DNA from: Dipteronia dyeriana
Lineage: Eukaryota; Streptophyta; Magnoliopsida; Sapindales; Sapindaceae
Direction: 5' to 3'
Assembly (NCBI GenBank): GCA_032871835.1
Contig: CM065295.1
Span: forward strand, 68,380,687 to 68,444,686
DNA length: 64,000 nucleotides
Shown here piece by piece: positions 1 through 12,967 of the stretch (the stretch's first letter is position 1; each line of letters begins with the position of its first letter). A program made the position numbers and the translations under genes. Under the pieces are notes generated by a model. That model was not told where the DNA came from and did not search any database. It saw only the letters and a program-made list of their open reading frames with translations.

Positions 1-904
1 GCCAATTCCAAATGAAAGATTTGGGAGAGACGAGTTATGTTCTAGGGATGCAACTTATAAGGGATCGTAAGAACAAACTCATAGCACTTTCTTAGGCATT
101 ATATATCGACAAGATTCTTATGTGATTTTCGATGCAAAACTTTAAGAAAGGTAATTTACCTTCTAGGCATGGGGTTCACTTGTCTAAGGAATAGTGTCCT
201 TAAACACCTCAAGAAGTTGAGGATAACATCGGCAATAGGTAGTCTCATGTATGCTATGTTATGCACGAGACCGGACATCTGCTATGCAGTGGGAGTAGTC
301 AGCAGATACCAGTTCAATCCAGGATTGGATCATTGGGTTGTTATCAAGACAATTCTCAAGTATCTTCGGAGAACGAGATACTATATGCTAGTGTATTCCG
401 GATAAAATTTCATCCCGTTAGGATACACGGATTCTGATTTTCAGTCAGATAGAGATTCTAGGAAATCCACGTCTGGTTCAGTATTTACCCTGGGTGGTGG
501 AGCCATTGTGTGGAGAAGTATCAATCAATCTTGCATTGCTGATTCCACCATGGAAGCAGAATATGTAGCCGGTTGTGAAGCTGCTAAAGAGGTTGTTTGG
601 CTACGAAAGTTCTTAAGTGATCTGGAAGTTGTTCCAGATTTGGATATGCCTATCACACTTTATTGTGATAACAGTGGTGTTGAGGCTAATTCCAAAGAAC
701 CAAGAAACCATAAGAGAGGGAAGCATATAGAGAGAAAGTATCATCTCATTAGAGAGATAGTGTAGAGAGGAGATGTGATCTTCACCAAAATAGCCTCACA
801 AGACAATCATGCTGATCCATTTACGAAAACCTTACCGGCTAAAGTGTTTTTGGGTCACCTAGCTGGTCTAGAAATACGAGACATGCCTCATGCTTTAGTG
901 TAAG
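1..904 (+). pseudogene. Ty1/copia pol remnant: end of RT and RNase H
   Basis: This is the 3' end of a copia polyprotein. The end of the reverse transcriptase is recognisable by the segments MKDLGE, YVLGMQL, SAIGSLMYAMLCTRPDI and LKYLRRTR. It is followed by the copia RNase H with YTDSDF, TSGS, ADSTMEAEY, YCDNSG, NHKRGKHIERKYHLIREIV and DPFTKTLP. The reading frame is broken repeatedly. TAG at 93-95 and 763-765 stand where the family has Gln, TGA at about 123 where it has Arg, further stops lie near 180, and there is at least one frameshift near 220. The 5' part of the element is outside the window; the same sequence in copy B shows what precedes it. Not functional. Confidence 0.93.
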
Positions 905-912
905 TGAGAGAT

Positions 913-2314
913 TGTTGGGGTTTATGCCCTAAAGATGTAATTTGTAAATGGATTTATGAAATAAATAAAAGGAAAAGTTCAATTCATTCTTGTTGTGTTG
1001 TTTATTATATAACTTGTGCATATATTTAACATCCAAGATTGCCGGATGTAATCTCGAACTGTGTATATGAGTGTCATATACATATGGATATAGTAAGAGA
1101 CGTGCAATCTAAAGAGTCTATAGATAGCAAATAAAGCTGGGTACTTTATTTGTGGTTAATCTATAGCTGCGGTCCATTCAGTAATGTACGGTGATTCTAT
1201 TCCGAATCATTCATATGAGATATGGGAATGGAGGCACCATGTATGATGTAATCATATAGGACTGGGCCATGATCTATATAAATCTCTCACCAAGATCCAA
1301 TTACCGATGAGATTCATATATATCAACTAATTATGGCTATATGTGGGTGATCTTAATCCCGAGTGTCTTATCAACTCCTTCAGGTTATATCGTGGTCTTT
1401 GATATACCATGGGTGAGGTCAGATGCATTTCCTGATCAATAGGCTCCGTATGTTGGGATTACGGTTTGACTTGTGGTTAGGAAGGTTTGTACACAATAGT
1501 GGAATCCACTCCTTCTTGTGAGAAGTAAACGATAGTTCCCTTAAGGGTTGATTCAGAGCTTGGACAATATGAGTGCTCTCCTAATTTCATGAGGAAATAG
1601 GATTTATTATCCATTAGAGAATCAATGGTACTTAAAAGATATATGTAATCAGAGGGGTATAACAGATATTATGACTCAACTCTAATTATGAACTATTGTG
1701 GGGGATCACACTATGTGTAATAGCTATATCGATGGACACCGAGTTGTATTGGTCTGTTTAAAAGCGTCTATAGTTGAGAGAGTGCAACTTCGGGTTTTTA
1801 GTGGAATAACACCGGAGTTAATAATAAAGGAATATTAATTAAAGAGTTTAATTAATGATTCCGAGGATTATTGGAGCTCAAAATACTGTGGGTCCATTAG
1901 GGTCATGGTTAATTAACTGGATTGTCCAATTAATTGTATTTATTCGGAAATTAATTGAATAATGAGATTATTTAATTAATGAATGTTAATAGTTAAATTA
2001 ATTAAATAATTAGATTATTTAATTATATTGATAATTATGAATTATGAATTAACTATTAATTGGAGGGTGTTAGTTGATATATGGATTTAGGCGTATTTTT
2101 ACTAAATCATTTATCTAAGTATTTGAATTTAAGTTTAAATTTAAAATACTTATTATCACTTTTAATATATTAGATATATTTGAAAAGGATAATTAAAATA
2201 TATATATCAATTAATAACACAAGAGGTTACATTGGATGCAAATTGGTGTGTACACATGAAACAATAGTCAAAAGAAGAATTTGCATATGATACAAATACT
2301 TGATACACACATAT

Positions 2315-2354
<40 letters not shown>

Positions 2355-2976
2355 AAAAGAATTAGAGGCGTTATAGATATATATTTGGCAGAGGCGTGAT
2401 AGATATATATAATTTTGGCAGAGGCGTGATATATATATATATATACATATTTGCAGATGCGTGAAAGATAGATTTGTGAAAGAAAAAAAAAGAAAGTTTT
2501 TTTTGTTTGGTGCACATATCGAGACGAAAAAAAAGAAAAAAAAAATACATTGTGCTTTGTGTGCAGTGAACAAAGATATATAGATATATATATTGTTTCA
2601 TGCTTTGTGTGTTTTTGAAACACATAGAAGAAAGAGTTTCTTCAATTTCTCTACATCCTCCATTCAAGTTCTTGAGACCGTGACACACCCACACGCAGTT
2701 ACCAGTCCCGAGAGATAACGAGGAAGATCGATGATTCAGACATGAGCACATCGTAAAGTGAAGGAGCCTCCAAACGTTGGTAAGACTTTCTGCTTATTAT
2801 TATAATGATTACAATTTCCTGTGTATACATATATTTTATTATTGTAATAATTTTATATGTATTAGTTTCAAAAATAATTACGATCCAAAGTTCACTGGTC
2901 CCAGATACAGGTTATGATCTGTATAAAAATTTTAAAACCTAGTTCCGCTGCGTGACTGGTAAATAGGGTTCCAACA
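913..2976 (+). mobile_element. Copia 3' LTR, about 2.06 kb
   Basis: The LTR starts TGTTGG directly after the pol stop and a purine-rich AGTGAGAGAT. It ends CCAACA, so the ends form the expected TG...CA inverted repeat. A TATA-like ctatataaat at about 1274-1283 and an AT-rich 3' half are present. A (TA)n run (2319-2351) and a degenerate minisatellite of about 30 bp containing GCAGAGGCGTGATA (2355-2465) lie inside. The length is long for a copia LTR. No second LTR is visible in copy A because the element enters from outside the window. Confidence 0.85.
2319..2351. repeat. (TA)n microsatellite in copia LTR
   Basis: Uninterrupted TA dinucleotides. The copy B equivalent at 38309-38341 has the same length. 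Confidence 0.95.
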
Positions 2977-3715
2977 AAAAGCCGGGATCTGTTTAGGACC
3001 AAAATGAACAAAAACATATGAACTAACGTATATTAAGTTGTGTTATGTGTGAGGCATATTGTCTTGATTTACTGCAACGGTGAATAGTTCAAGATCATCT
3101 ATATCCACTGCGTCACCAAGTAAATCCGATATGTTTTCACTAAGGTAAGTTCAAGTCCCAAAGACACTTCTCGCGATGCGTAACACTTGTGTTCCCATCA
3201 AATGCATTCACTTAGTAGTCTAAGGTCGTAGCATAAGTATAAAATCTTAAATTTCGATTCAAATATAGGGTATTGTTGGAATTTTGAATAGAATTCAAGA
3301 GTCATGTCTATTCATTAGAAAATTGTGTCTCTTCATCAAGAGACGCAACTCTTCCAAAAGATGTGTGTTAACCAAGAGACACATTTGAGTTTATAAATTA
3401 GAATGAAATTCATTCCAAAATACAAGAGTTTTAATAAGAATTTGATAGAAGTTCCAAAATACAAAAGTCGAAATGACTTAGGCTACCGCTTTGATAAAAA
3501 TCTCTTTCCCTCTCGTAGAGAACAACCCTTCTTTCCAACTGGAAACCTTTTTCTAGACCCTCTCTTTATTCTCATTAAAAATCTTCCTTTTATTCCTTCC
3601 TACCATTATTGGAGAGACCCAAATACTTATCACCGGATTGGGCAATCTTCAAATCAAACAACCCTAAAATATCTTTCTTCAAGCTATCACAAACATTTGG
3701 ACCGAAAGTTGTTGA
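2977..3715. other. Unannotated segment between copia LTR and the next element
   Basis: AT-rich sequence. It has an open frame of 132 codons at 3403-3801, but that frame overlaps the start of the next LTR and shows no family motif. I would not call it a gene. No repeat structure or RNA gene is recognised. Confidence 0.5.
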
Positions 3716-4671
3716 CGGTGATTTTTGGATCTTTGAAAAGTCAATCGTTAAACATTAACACGCAAGTAGATCGAAGTTTTAATCAGTCTAGGGTTGAATA
3801 ACCAAAGCCTTTTTCTCCACGTGGATGTGATAAGATTTGCTCATATTTGTGAATGATAATGTAGAAAAGTAGAAAATAAAAGATAAATCAAGCATAACAC
3901 GTATTTTACGTAGTAAAACCCCAAGGCGAAATAACATTCACGGTAGTTGGTGACAGCGAAAAGAAATTCATTATGAATAAAATGATTACACATTCAATCT
4001 CTCATTCTCTCTTGCTATTGCTATGTTTTTTTACGTATAGATCGATACCTAGATCGTTAGATTTTCTGACACCTAGATCGTTAGATCTCTCTCTTAAATA
4101 TAATGAGAATATGAGTCTATTTACATATGCATAGAACCCTGATCTTTATTGAACAACTAAGGAAAAATGGTAGTGTTTAACTAGAACTTGTTACTTATTG
4201 AAGTCGTATTTAACTCCTTTCTTATTTCGGAGATCTTGCACATTGAATTAGAATCTTTGTAGTACTTATAGTTGAGTAGTCCGTTTAGGACTTATTTCCT
4301 ATGTACAATCTTCTAGAAGAGCAGCGTTATTGTTTGATCTGGACTCTTTGATATGCAAGAGGAAATAATAATATTTCATTATTGGAATATGGTTCTAGAT
4401 TCCTTGTTTAGGTAGGATTCTTCTTTATATTTGAGTTGTAGTTAAACTTGTGTCACTATCTTAACTGGGCATCTCTTAGCCAATCGTTTCCCAACCTGAC
4501 CGGGTCCTCTTTCACCGATCAGTTTTGCTACCTGATCGGGTTTAGACCTATCTTGACCGATCGGTTTAGCTTGACCACCCAGTCCAGTAACATCAACTTT
4601 GACTTGGGTGAATGTTGATCGGTTGACTTTCCCGACCGTGCCTATTTTACCAAATCGATTCACTATACTCA
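3716..4671 (-). repeat. Left LTR-like repeat of the LARD-like element
   Basis: Aligns along its length with 11984-12967. Shared landmarks are ggtgatttttggatc, gtctagggttgaata, gataaatcaagcataacacg, a tagatcgttagat tandem motif, gagtagtccgtttaggact and catcaactttgacttgg. It has two units of a 24-bp repeat (4044-4091) where the right repeat has three. If the element reads minus, this is the 3' LTR. Confidence 0.75.
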
Positions 4672-5410
4672 ACGAAAGGGATTTGAATAGTTTTTCCTTT
4701 GCTTTTTTTTTACGCTCGGATCCTCTCGCTCATCTAGGCGAACTTGAGACTTATTTTTAGCGTTGTTTATCTTTACTTGAATCCATCTTTGAGCGGATCT
4801 TACTGGTGTTCGGATCCTCTTTTATCCTAGTTTGGCTTCGCTTTGATCCATTTTTGAGCGGATCTGACTAGCACTCGAATCTTTTTTCACCTTTTCTTGA
4901 ATCTATCTTTGAACATATCTTACTAAGGCTCAAATCCTTTCTAGACGGGGTGTCTTAGCCTGATCTTGTCTACCCGAAACATCTTTTCTTTCTCCGTACA
5001 GTACTTTGTCAACTAAAGCTTTTATCGCTGCGTATAAGATTTCCTTTAAAGGCAAGTTTTGACAATCTTTTGAAGTTTTAGTGCTTGAGACAACTTGAAA
5101 ATTTCAAAGTTGAAGACCATAAGAAGAACTGATTAAGGTTTCCCTGAGTAACGTCTTTCCTTACAAGCTGAGAAAAATGTAGTAGATGTAGTTGCTCTTA
5201 GAAAAGTAAGATGGCGCTCAATCGAGATTTTGTTTCTTAGCATCCACCCCCTAAGGCCACTGCCGTATATATACATGTTCATGGCGAGTTCGAGGCTCTT
5301 GTTCTCCGGGTGTTCATATTGCTCGAAATCTACCCCTGACATCGTTTTTCATTTAGAAGTTGATGTCGATGTGCAAAGTAAGAACCATACTTTAGGCACA
5401 TTAGTTGCCA

Positions 5411-5439
5411 CCCCCCCCCCCCCCCCCCCCCCCCCCCCC
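5411..5439. repeat. Poly-C run, 29 C
   Basis: 29 consecutive C followed by tt and more C. The copy B equivalent (41401-41455) is 55 long with one A near its start. It lies inside the LARD-like element. Confidence 0.95.
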
Positions 5440-6239
5440 TTCCCCCCATCCCCCTTTTTTGATCCGAGTAGACTTTCTACCATGTTTGTTGGCTCTTAGA
5501 CTCTATCTTTAGCTGATCAGAAACTCTAACCAATCGGATTCTATCTTTGACCGACCAGAATCTTTAGCCGAACAAGTTCTATCTTTTGGTCAAACAAATT
5601 TTATCTTTCACGGAACATATTCTTCCTTTTGGTCAATCTTTCTTATAGATCGATCTATGTTTTTATCGATCCTTTTTGTGGATCGATCTTTTTTTTTCCG
5701 ACCTTCCGGCTACTATTTCTGTAAAAGAAAAAGATATTTTATGTTTATGAATACAATTTAGACTTTTGACTTACTTGTATTCAATTTTGACTATTATTGG
5801 CTCTTCTACAATTGTTCCCTGGTTTTTACACTTCTTGTAAATTGTTCTAAAGGCTCGGTCGCCCGATAGATAAGGATTTAGGCTTTCTGGCTCAGGGCAA
5901 CCTGAAAACTTATTTTGTGCCGTGAAGGGTCTTGACTCACCATATCTAAGTTTTCACCCACCTTATGGGGTTCTTAATTGATTTTAAGCCAACTTTAAGG
6001 CATTCAGATCATGTTGCCCAGATCTAGCTTTTGAAAACCTCCTGGCTGTTTTTCTTTTTGTGCGATTGTCCATTGGAGTCTTGTATCTGCACATTTTAAA
6101 CTTAACAAAAATATAACTTAAGTAGAAAAAATCTTTACCCTATTTTCTTTTCAGAATGCTAGATCGTTAACAGTACTTTATTTGCACTCTGTCAGTTTTA
6201 GAGCTGATATTGCTTTATCTGTATCTAGTCAGTTTCCTT

Positions 6240-7620
6240 TCCAGCCGATCTTTCTCAATATGATAAAATATCTCATTGGACTCGATCATCTAAGTATCCC
6301 ATTAGACTCATTATTCTAACCAATTATCTTATTAAAACTAATCATATGAGGCTGATCAATTATCTTATTGAACCGATCAGTGTGCTTTGACGGATGATTG
6401 GTATTTAAGTTTGTCTGCTCGAGCTTGCTCACGATGAAAACATGATCAGGTATTGACCGATTGTTTGGCTGACTTTTGGTGACATTGCACACTTAGTTAC
6501 CGATACTCTAGTAACAATGCTGGCTTCTCAGCCGACATATCTTTACCAATAACGATACCTTCTTAAATGCTTGAGCTGAGCATCTTGATATACTTTTTGA
6601 AAGGATTTGCTCGGTGAGCTGTTGAGCATATTATCGACTTTTGTTTCAAGCTGAGTAGCTCACTTAACTTAATTGGAACAAGTACTGAACCGATTTTAAG
6701 TCTGAGTAGCCCATTGGCTTAGTCAATTTGTACGCTTTATTATACTTGATCGATTTGCCCAAGTATCTCGTTACCTTGTAACAAGCGAAATCTTAGCCAA
6801 GAATCTCTCCAATTGATTTTAATACCCTAGTCTGACCAAGTATCTTTATTACACTGGTCACTTCTAGATCTGATAAGTTACCTTGTCGAGTTGATCGTTG
6901 TGGATCTGATCAGTTATCTTTATTGAACTGATGACCTTCGGACCGATCAAATATCTCATTATATTGATCATTTTATAACTGATCAGTTATCTCCGCTCTG
7001 GTCAATGGTTCCAATTGATTCGCTCGGGTCGCTTTTGATCAGTCTTCATTTGCCAAGTAGTTTTTTTTGCTTGCCTAAGTTGAGTATCTCATTTGACTTA
7101 ATTGAACCAAATGTCACATGGATTGGTTTTAAGTCCGAGTAACCCATTCACTTAGTTAACTGGTTTGCTCGAGTGCCTATTTACCCCGTAACAAACTGTA
7201 TTCCTAACCAAGTATTTTGATATGTTTTTATATCGAGTATCTAATTACCTTAATCTGATCAAGTATTTTATTATGTTGATCAGTTTTGTGGCCAGTCAGT
7301 TATCTTTTTGGCTGACCATTTTTTATATAATCAACTATCTTATTTGCTGATCGTTTTTGACCCGATCAACTATTTTATTAGCTGACCATCTTTGATCTTG
7401 ATCAATTATCTTATTAGCTTATTTGTCTTTGACCCGATTAGTTATCTTATTAACTGTCGAACTTGGTCTGATCAGTTATCTTATTAACTTACCATCTTTG
7501 ATTTGATCAGTTATCTTATTAACTGATCATTTTTTACCCGATCAGTTGTCTCATTAATTGATCAAATTTGGTCTGACCTAATCATTTATCTTGTTAACTG
7601 ATCATCTCTAGCTGGTTGTG
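6240..7620. repeat. Degenerate tandem repeat array in the LARD-like element
   Basis: Dozens of diverged units around GATCAGTTATCTTATTA, alternating with an AACTGATCATCTTTGACCC-like half; the period is about 35 bp in the clearest part (7280-7620). Looser relatives such as ccgagtatctcattgac extend leftward. The array has no coding signature. The same motif reappears at 9000-9190. Confidence 0.75.
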
Positions 7621-8942
7621 TGAAGAATCTTTGACCTTGCTTGTTTTGGCTACTCACGATCAATCCTAATATTTACCAAGTAGTGTTCTTTGGGACCATT
7701 TTCATGGTATCTAATTTATAGACACTTGACTTTTGTCTGGCAACTAGGTTACTAAGACGTCTCTCAGTAGTCTGTTACTCAAGATTCGTTACGATGGGGA
7801 TGATTTTCATCTCATTTGCTTAACTTATCTTAGCCGAGTATCTGGTTAACTGGCATTGAGTATGAGAATTTCATTACCCCATCCAACTTTCTACGCATCC
7901 CATAAGGTATCTAATCATCTGAATGTGCTCTAATAGTGCTTTTAATGCACCCATTTAGTTTCGATGAGTATGCAATATCCTTTTTTTGGACTTTACTTTT
8001 GGCCCTCTCACTTGGCTCCCCGAGCACCCTTTGCCTAAGCAAACTCGGGTGTTCGGGCATGTCTCTGTGTGACGGAGATAAATTTTGAACACTTTTACTT
8101 GGATTTTGTCTAGCGAATTTCTCTTTTAATGATCTTTTGAGTTTTTTGACGTTTAGCCAGACTTGGTCCGATCTAATGGTCTTTTGAGATTTTAGACGTT
8201 TAGTCGGACTTGGTCTGATCTTTAACACTTCATTGAGTGCGAACGCCTTGTTTAAGCAATCTCTATCTCTTTGTGCTGAGCATGTTAGTAACATTTGCAT
8301 AAATAAGAAACATATATAAATGTTGAACATGAATAGTTAGATCCATGCCTCGTACCGCCTACGATTGTTGTTTATGATATAGTACCCATGAATTCTTCAT
8401 AAAGGGTGATTTGTATGAAAAACATACGGTATGAATTTTGTAAAATATTTGTGTTTGTAACATCTATCATGCAATTGATAATCACACTATGGCAATATAT
8501 GTATGCATGATCTAATGTTAGGAGAAATATGCAAAAACTACATATGTTGCATATCACGTTAGAAACATAGTATAGATGAATAAGAGTGAAGACAGTGTTT
8601 CACAATCTTTTACCTCCCCATTATCGTTATTCGGCTATGTAGTCTAAAGAATCTTGACCCTTCTGTGTAGTGGGTATTTCTATCTCTGTTGTAGAGTTAT
8701 GATGCCCTGAATATTGTCAAACATTCCATAATTTGGTGATCTTAGGACCTTCCATGAATTACAATGATCTATCTAATTCCATTTTTTTACAAGGAATGAA
8801 TGGATTTTTGACCACGAGCAATCCTCTGATCAAACCGTCGAGATTGAGATGGTCTGTTGCTACTCAACTTTTTGCATGTGCTATGAGGTGGTGATTGATC
8901 TACAAGCTTTCATCTTATACTTCCACTTCCGTTTTAGTCTAT

Positions 8943-8945
<3 letters not shown>

Positions 8946-8994
<49 letters not shown>
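8946..8994. repeat. (TA)n microsatellite
   Basis: About 24 TA units between two blocks of the GATCAGTTATCTTATTA repeat. Copy B (44962-45012) is one unit longer. Confidence 0.95.
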
Positions 8995-8996
<2 letters not shown>

Positions 8997-8999
8997 TTT

Positions 9000-9190
9000 A
9001 TCTTATTACACTGATTACTTTACGACTGAACAGTTATCTTATAACATTGATCAGTTATCTTTGATCTTGAAAAACTATCTTATTAGCTGGTCAACTTTGG
9101 CCCGATCAGTTATCTTATTACACTAATCAACTTTGGTCTGATCAGTTATCTTATTACAATGATCAACTTTAGACCGATCTGTTATATTTT
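9000..9190. repeat. Second block of the GATCAGTTATCTTATTA repeat
   Basis: About five units of the repeat seen at 6240-7620, with a period near 36 bp (for example tatcttattacactaatcaa and tatcttattacaatgatcaa). Still inside the LARD-like element. Confidence 0.75.
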
Positions 9191-11983
9191 TTTATCCATC
9201 AGCCGAATCATCTGGTTACAGAAGTGACTTTGCTAAAAACTGCTTTGCAACTGTGATTTTTTTTTTAACGTAGCATGCTCATTTGCTGTGATGTGCTACC
9301 CCTATCCCCCTATTAGTTGTTAAAGTAGGTTTAATTTGAATAGAGTGCTTTTAACCTCACATCTTTTTTTAATGCTTTACTGAGTAACCAGTTGGGGTAT
9401 CTGACAGAATGGTGAGCTGAAATATCTGCAATGGCTGAATACCTCTAGTGAAACTGAGCAGTTGTGATGAGTTGAGTAGTTCTACCAAACTGAACATCTA
9501 TGGCAAACCAAATAGGTTAACACTTAGGTTTTGCTGCATCGTTCGCCGGTTGTATGTGGTAGAGTTCTTTCAAAATAATCTTGGTGAGGCTAAGAAAGTG
9601 AAATATTATCAACTTATAATTGCCGCACATGTGGTCCTGATCTACTGATTATATTGCCACTCATTTGAGAGACCCAGAGCCAGTGTAAGGTTTCTATAAA
9701 GCCATTTCATGCTTCCGACAGTCGATTGCCCACCATTTAGTTGATGTTTGCTTTGATATGATCATAGTTTGGATTCTTTATCGATATATTAAAGCTAGAA
9801 AGCCTTTAGGAATCCATCTTTTCCGAGTTGAATCTGATGAACCTCTCACGGCCCTAAAGTCTAGTTGTTTATCCAGTAAATTCTTCAGTTGTTATCGGTT
9901 CAGCTGATAACAGATAGCTTATTTGACTCAACTGACAATCGGATTGTGATATTTTCTACATCGAGGTGAACTTTTCTTTAAGTGCATCTTGCACTTTTTT
10001 TTTACCAAACTCTGTTTGCAAATTCGCTTTCTTGTGTATCTCCTAACATTGATACAATAGATAATCCTCCCCCTAACACCTTTTTTCTTATCGGGCTTGC
10101 TATTATCTTGGTGCTTCATCTGTTTATGCTGTAGTCGTAGGGATGATCTAGATTTTTATGGATGTGACCCATTGTAGTAACTCCATTAAGATCTGACCTC
10201 TCGTCTTGGTTTATCTTTTTTAATAGACCATACCACCTTTTTTCAACCGAAATTTTTGATAGACCAGACTTTATCCTTGGTTGACCAGAAACTTTAATCG
10301 ACCAAATTCTATTTTTTGCCAACTAGAATCTTTGACCAAGCAGATTATATCTTTGGCAGCCGATAGCGTGGTGCCGTATAGTAATTGATGATTGCAATCA
10401 CGGTTAGGAGTTTTGTTGACATGTCCGATCAAGATACTTTCAGAAAGTAACATTATCCGAGTCAAACTTGTTTATCGGATTGTTTTAAAGCATCTGGCGG
10501 GCTCCAGTTATGATTATGGAGTGTAAATAATAAGATATACTTTCTCAGAGAATAAAAGATAATGGTTAGTCATAAACAAGTTTTATTCGTATGGCATAAC
10601 ATGTCTGATAGAATAGAATCTTTATATTAATAGGAAATATCAAACCCGGATTGATAAAGGTAGTTATTAGCAATAAGAGGCCAATGCTACTCTTCCATAT
10701 CTGACCGGGATACTAAGGTCATATGTTCTGTCGTTTGTTGAAACCTTTAAGCGCAACGAGATGAAATTTGATTCCCGCTTGCCGAGGCAAGACTTAATTC
10801 TTGAGCTAGCATTTTCAAATTGTTTTCTATACCAAGCATGTGAGTAGTGTTCGCACAAGTAATAATAATCATGTACTTAATGAGACCAAATATTTGGGAG
10901 CGATTAACTCATGCATGGTACTGTTAATGATTATTGTCGAAATTTGATGCCTATAAATCTATGATAGACAACATTCGTGTAAGGGCTGTAAAAGTTGTTA
11001 GACATACTAATTAAGTATGCACTACATGTTCATAGACTTATGTACACGTATTATGTATTGTGTATGAGAAAAATATGCATGGATAAATATGTAAATCGAT
11101 AACATGCATTTATATTATGTCTGCAAAATATATTGATAAAACCATAAGATTAAACATATAAAAATCGACTTACCTCGGGTACTTACCGGATTCGGAGTCT
11201 AGTCATTTTATTCTTAGATCCTTCACAGTTGAATTGATAAAGAACTGAGTGGGTTCAGTTGAGAATTGACATTGGGTGTTCTATACCAAGATGGCTCAGT
11301 TTCTGACATATGTCAAGGTAAACTTGTCATCAGATCCCTATTTACACCATACCACAATGTTCTGGAGATTGTCAAATACTCATCGGGATGAATTGCATTA
11401 TGAATAATGTATCCTTAGAAATATCTATGTAACTAGTTTACAACAAAATCCACGGCTCGTGATTTTGACTTCTGTAGAGGGAGATATGCCTATATTAGTG
11501 TTTGCTAGTCAGATCAGAATTCTATCCATGATCTGTTTTCTTCAATATTACGGGAGCTACCAAAAATTGTTCGGATTGATCTAGGCTACAAACCATATAT
11601 TCTTGGAAAGCCTTGGATGTCTAGTTTCCAGTGGTTCTTACGGTTTATAAATCTGAGTTTTGTAGTGGAAGATATACTCATTTGATGCCCACAGGTCAAC
11701 AATTCTACAACATGCGACAACTCTCATCTTTTTTTTTTGTAAGTTGTTGGAATGGGAAAGCAATTCCTCAGACGAATTTTTGACACTAAGAAACTTCTTG
11801 AATCTTCTTCCTTCGAATCTAGTCACGACTGAGGCTCCTGCTTTGGGCTCCCTAACACTTACAATAGTGGTTTGATGGGGTGTTTCATATGTAAGATCCA
11901 TATCAGAATTCTTTATGTGGTCTATTCATGAGGGTTCCTCAAAGTTAAGTTCTTTCCCCTTCCTTCTAATGCCAATTTTTTTA

Positions 11984-12967
11984 TGGTGATTTTTGGATCG
12001 TTGAAAGCATCACCACCAAACATTAACATGTAAACAGATCGAAAATTTAACTAGTCTAGGGTTGAATAATCAAAGCCTCTTTCTCCATGTGGATGCGATA
12101 TGATTTTCTCGTATTTGTGAATGATAATGTAAAAAAGTAGGAAATAAAAGATAAATCAAGCATAACACGTATTTTACGTGGTAAAATCCCAAGGCGAGAA
12201 AACATCCACGGTTGCCAGTGACAATGAGAAGAAATTTACTATGAATAAAATTATTACACACTCAATCTCTCATTCTCTCTTGCCGTTGTTATGTTTTTTT
12301 ACGTATAGATCGATAGATAGATCGTTAGATCCTCTGATACCTAGATCGTTAGATCTCTTGATACTTAGATCGTTAGATCTCTCTCATTAATACAATGAGA
12401 ATATAGGTCTATTTATATGTGCATATAACCCTAATCCTTGTTGAATAAGTAAGGAAATGTGGTAGTGTTTAACTCAAACTTTTTACTTATTGAAGTCGTA
12501 TTTAACTCCGTTTTTGTTTCGAAGATCTTGCACATTGAATTAGAATCTTCATAGGACTTCTAGTTGAGTAGTCCGTTTAGGACTTATTTCTTGATTGGTG
12601 TGCAATCTTCTAGAAGAGTAGAGCTATTGCTTGATCTGGACTCTTTGATATGCATGAGGAAATAGTATTACTGCCTTATTGAAATATGGTTATAGATTCC
12701 TTGTTTAGGCAGGATTCTTCTTTGTATTTGAGTTATAGTTTTACTTGTGTCACTATCTTTACTGGGCATCTCTTGGCCGATCGTTTCCCAATCTGATCGG
12801 GTCCTCTTTCCCATATCGATTTTCTACCTGATCAGGTTTAGACATATCTTGGTCGATCGGTTTAGCTTGACCATCCTGTCTAGTAACATCAACTTTGACT
12901 TGGGCAAATGATGACCAGTTGACTTCTCGACAGTGCTTATTTTACCCGATCGATTTACTATACCCGA
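11984..12967 (-). repeat. Right LTR-like repeat of the LARD-like element
   Basis: Partner of 3716-4671. It contains three tandem 24-bp units built on tagatcgttagatc (12312-12384). On the minus strand a TATAAATA box lies at about 12410. Homology to the left repeat fades after ctatac at about 12965. Confidence 0.75.
12312..12384. repeat. Three tandem 24-bp units in the right LTR-like repeat
   Basis: Units beginning gatagatagatcgtt, gatacctagatcgtt and gatacttagatcgtt. The left LTR-like repeat has only two (4044-4091), so unit number changed after the two repeats separated. Confidence 0.85.

Larger units (their letters stand above)
3716..12967 (-). mobile_element. 9.25-kb non-coding LTR element (LARD-like)
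   Basis: Two diverged direct repeats of 956 and 984 bp (3716-4671 and 11984-12967) bound 7.3 kb with no gag or pol motif in any frame. Read on the minus strand, each repeat has a TATA box (CATATAAATAGACC in the right repeat). The segment just inside the right repeat begins TTGGCATTAGAAG, a poor but recognisable match to the initiator-Met-tRNA primer site TGGTATCAGAGC. That makes the right repeat the 5' LTR of a minus-strand element. The interior is dominated by degenerate GATCAGTTATCTTATTA-type repeats. Large size, LTRs and lack of coding capacity fit a large retrotransposon derivative. LTR ends are approximate, no target-site duplication was found, and the repeats look anciently diverged. 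Confidence 0.65.

Noticed and set aside
2207..2751. Three overlapping minus-strand frames of 101-138 codons rich in Tyr, Ile and Phe
   Set aside because: They are translations of TA repeats and A-rich sequence inside the copia LTR and have no protein family features.
3403..3801. 132-codon ORF beginning MKFIPKYKSF
   Set aside because: It overlaps the start of the LARD-like LTR, has no domain or conserved motif, and its composition follows the AT-rich DNA.
6240..7620. Regular array considered as a CRISPR or as a centromeric satellite
   Set aside because: Units are diverged and have no constant repeat with unique spacers, and the host is a plant. The array is short and confined to one element, so a centromeric satellite is not supported.
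7911..8330. 139-codon minus-strand ORF
   Set aside because: It lies in the non-coding interior of the LARD-like element. The basic, repetitive text (LKSQKTIRSDQVW, SKSVQNL) reflects local repeats and no family is recognised.
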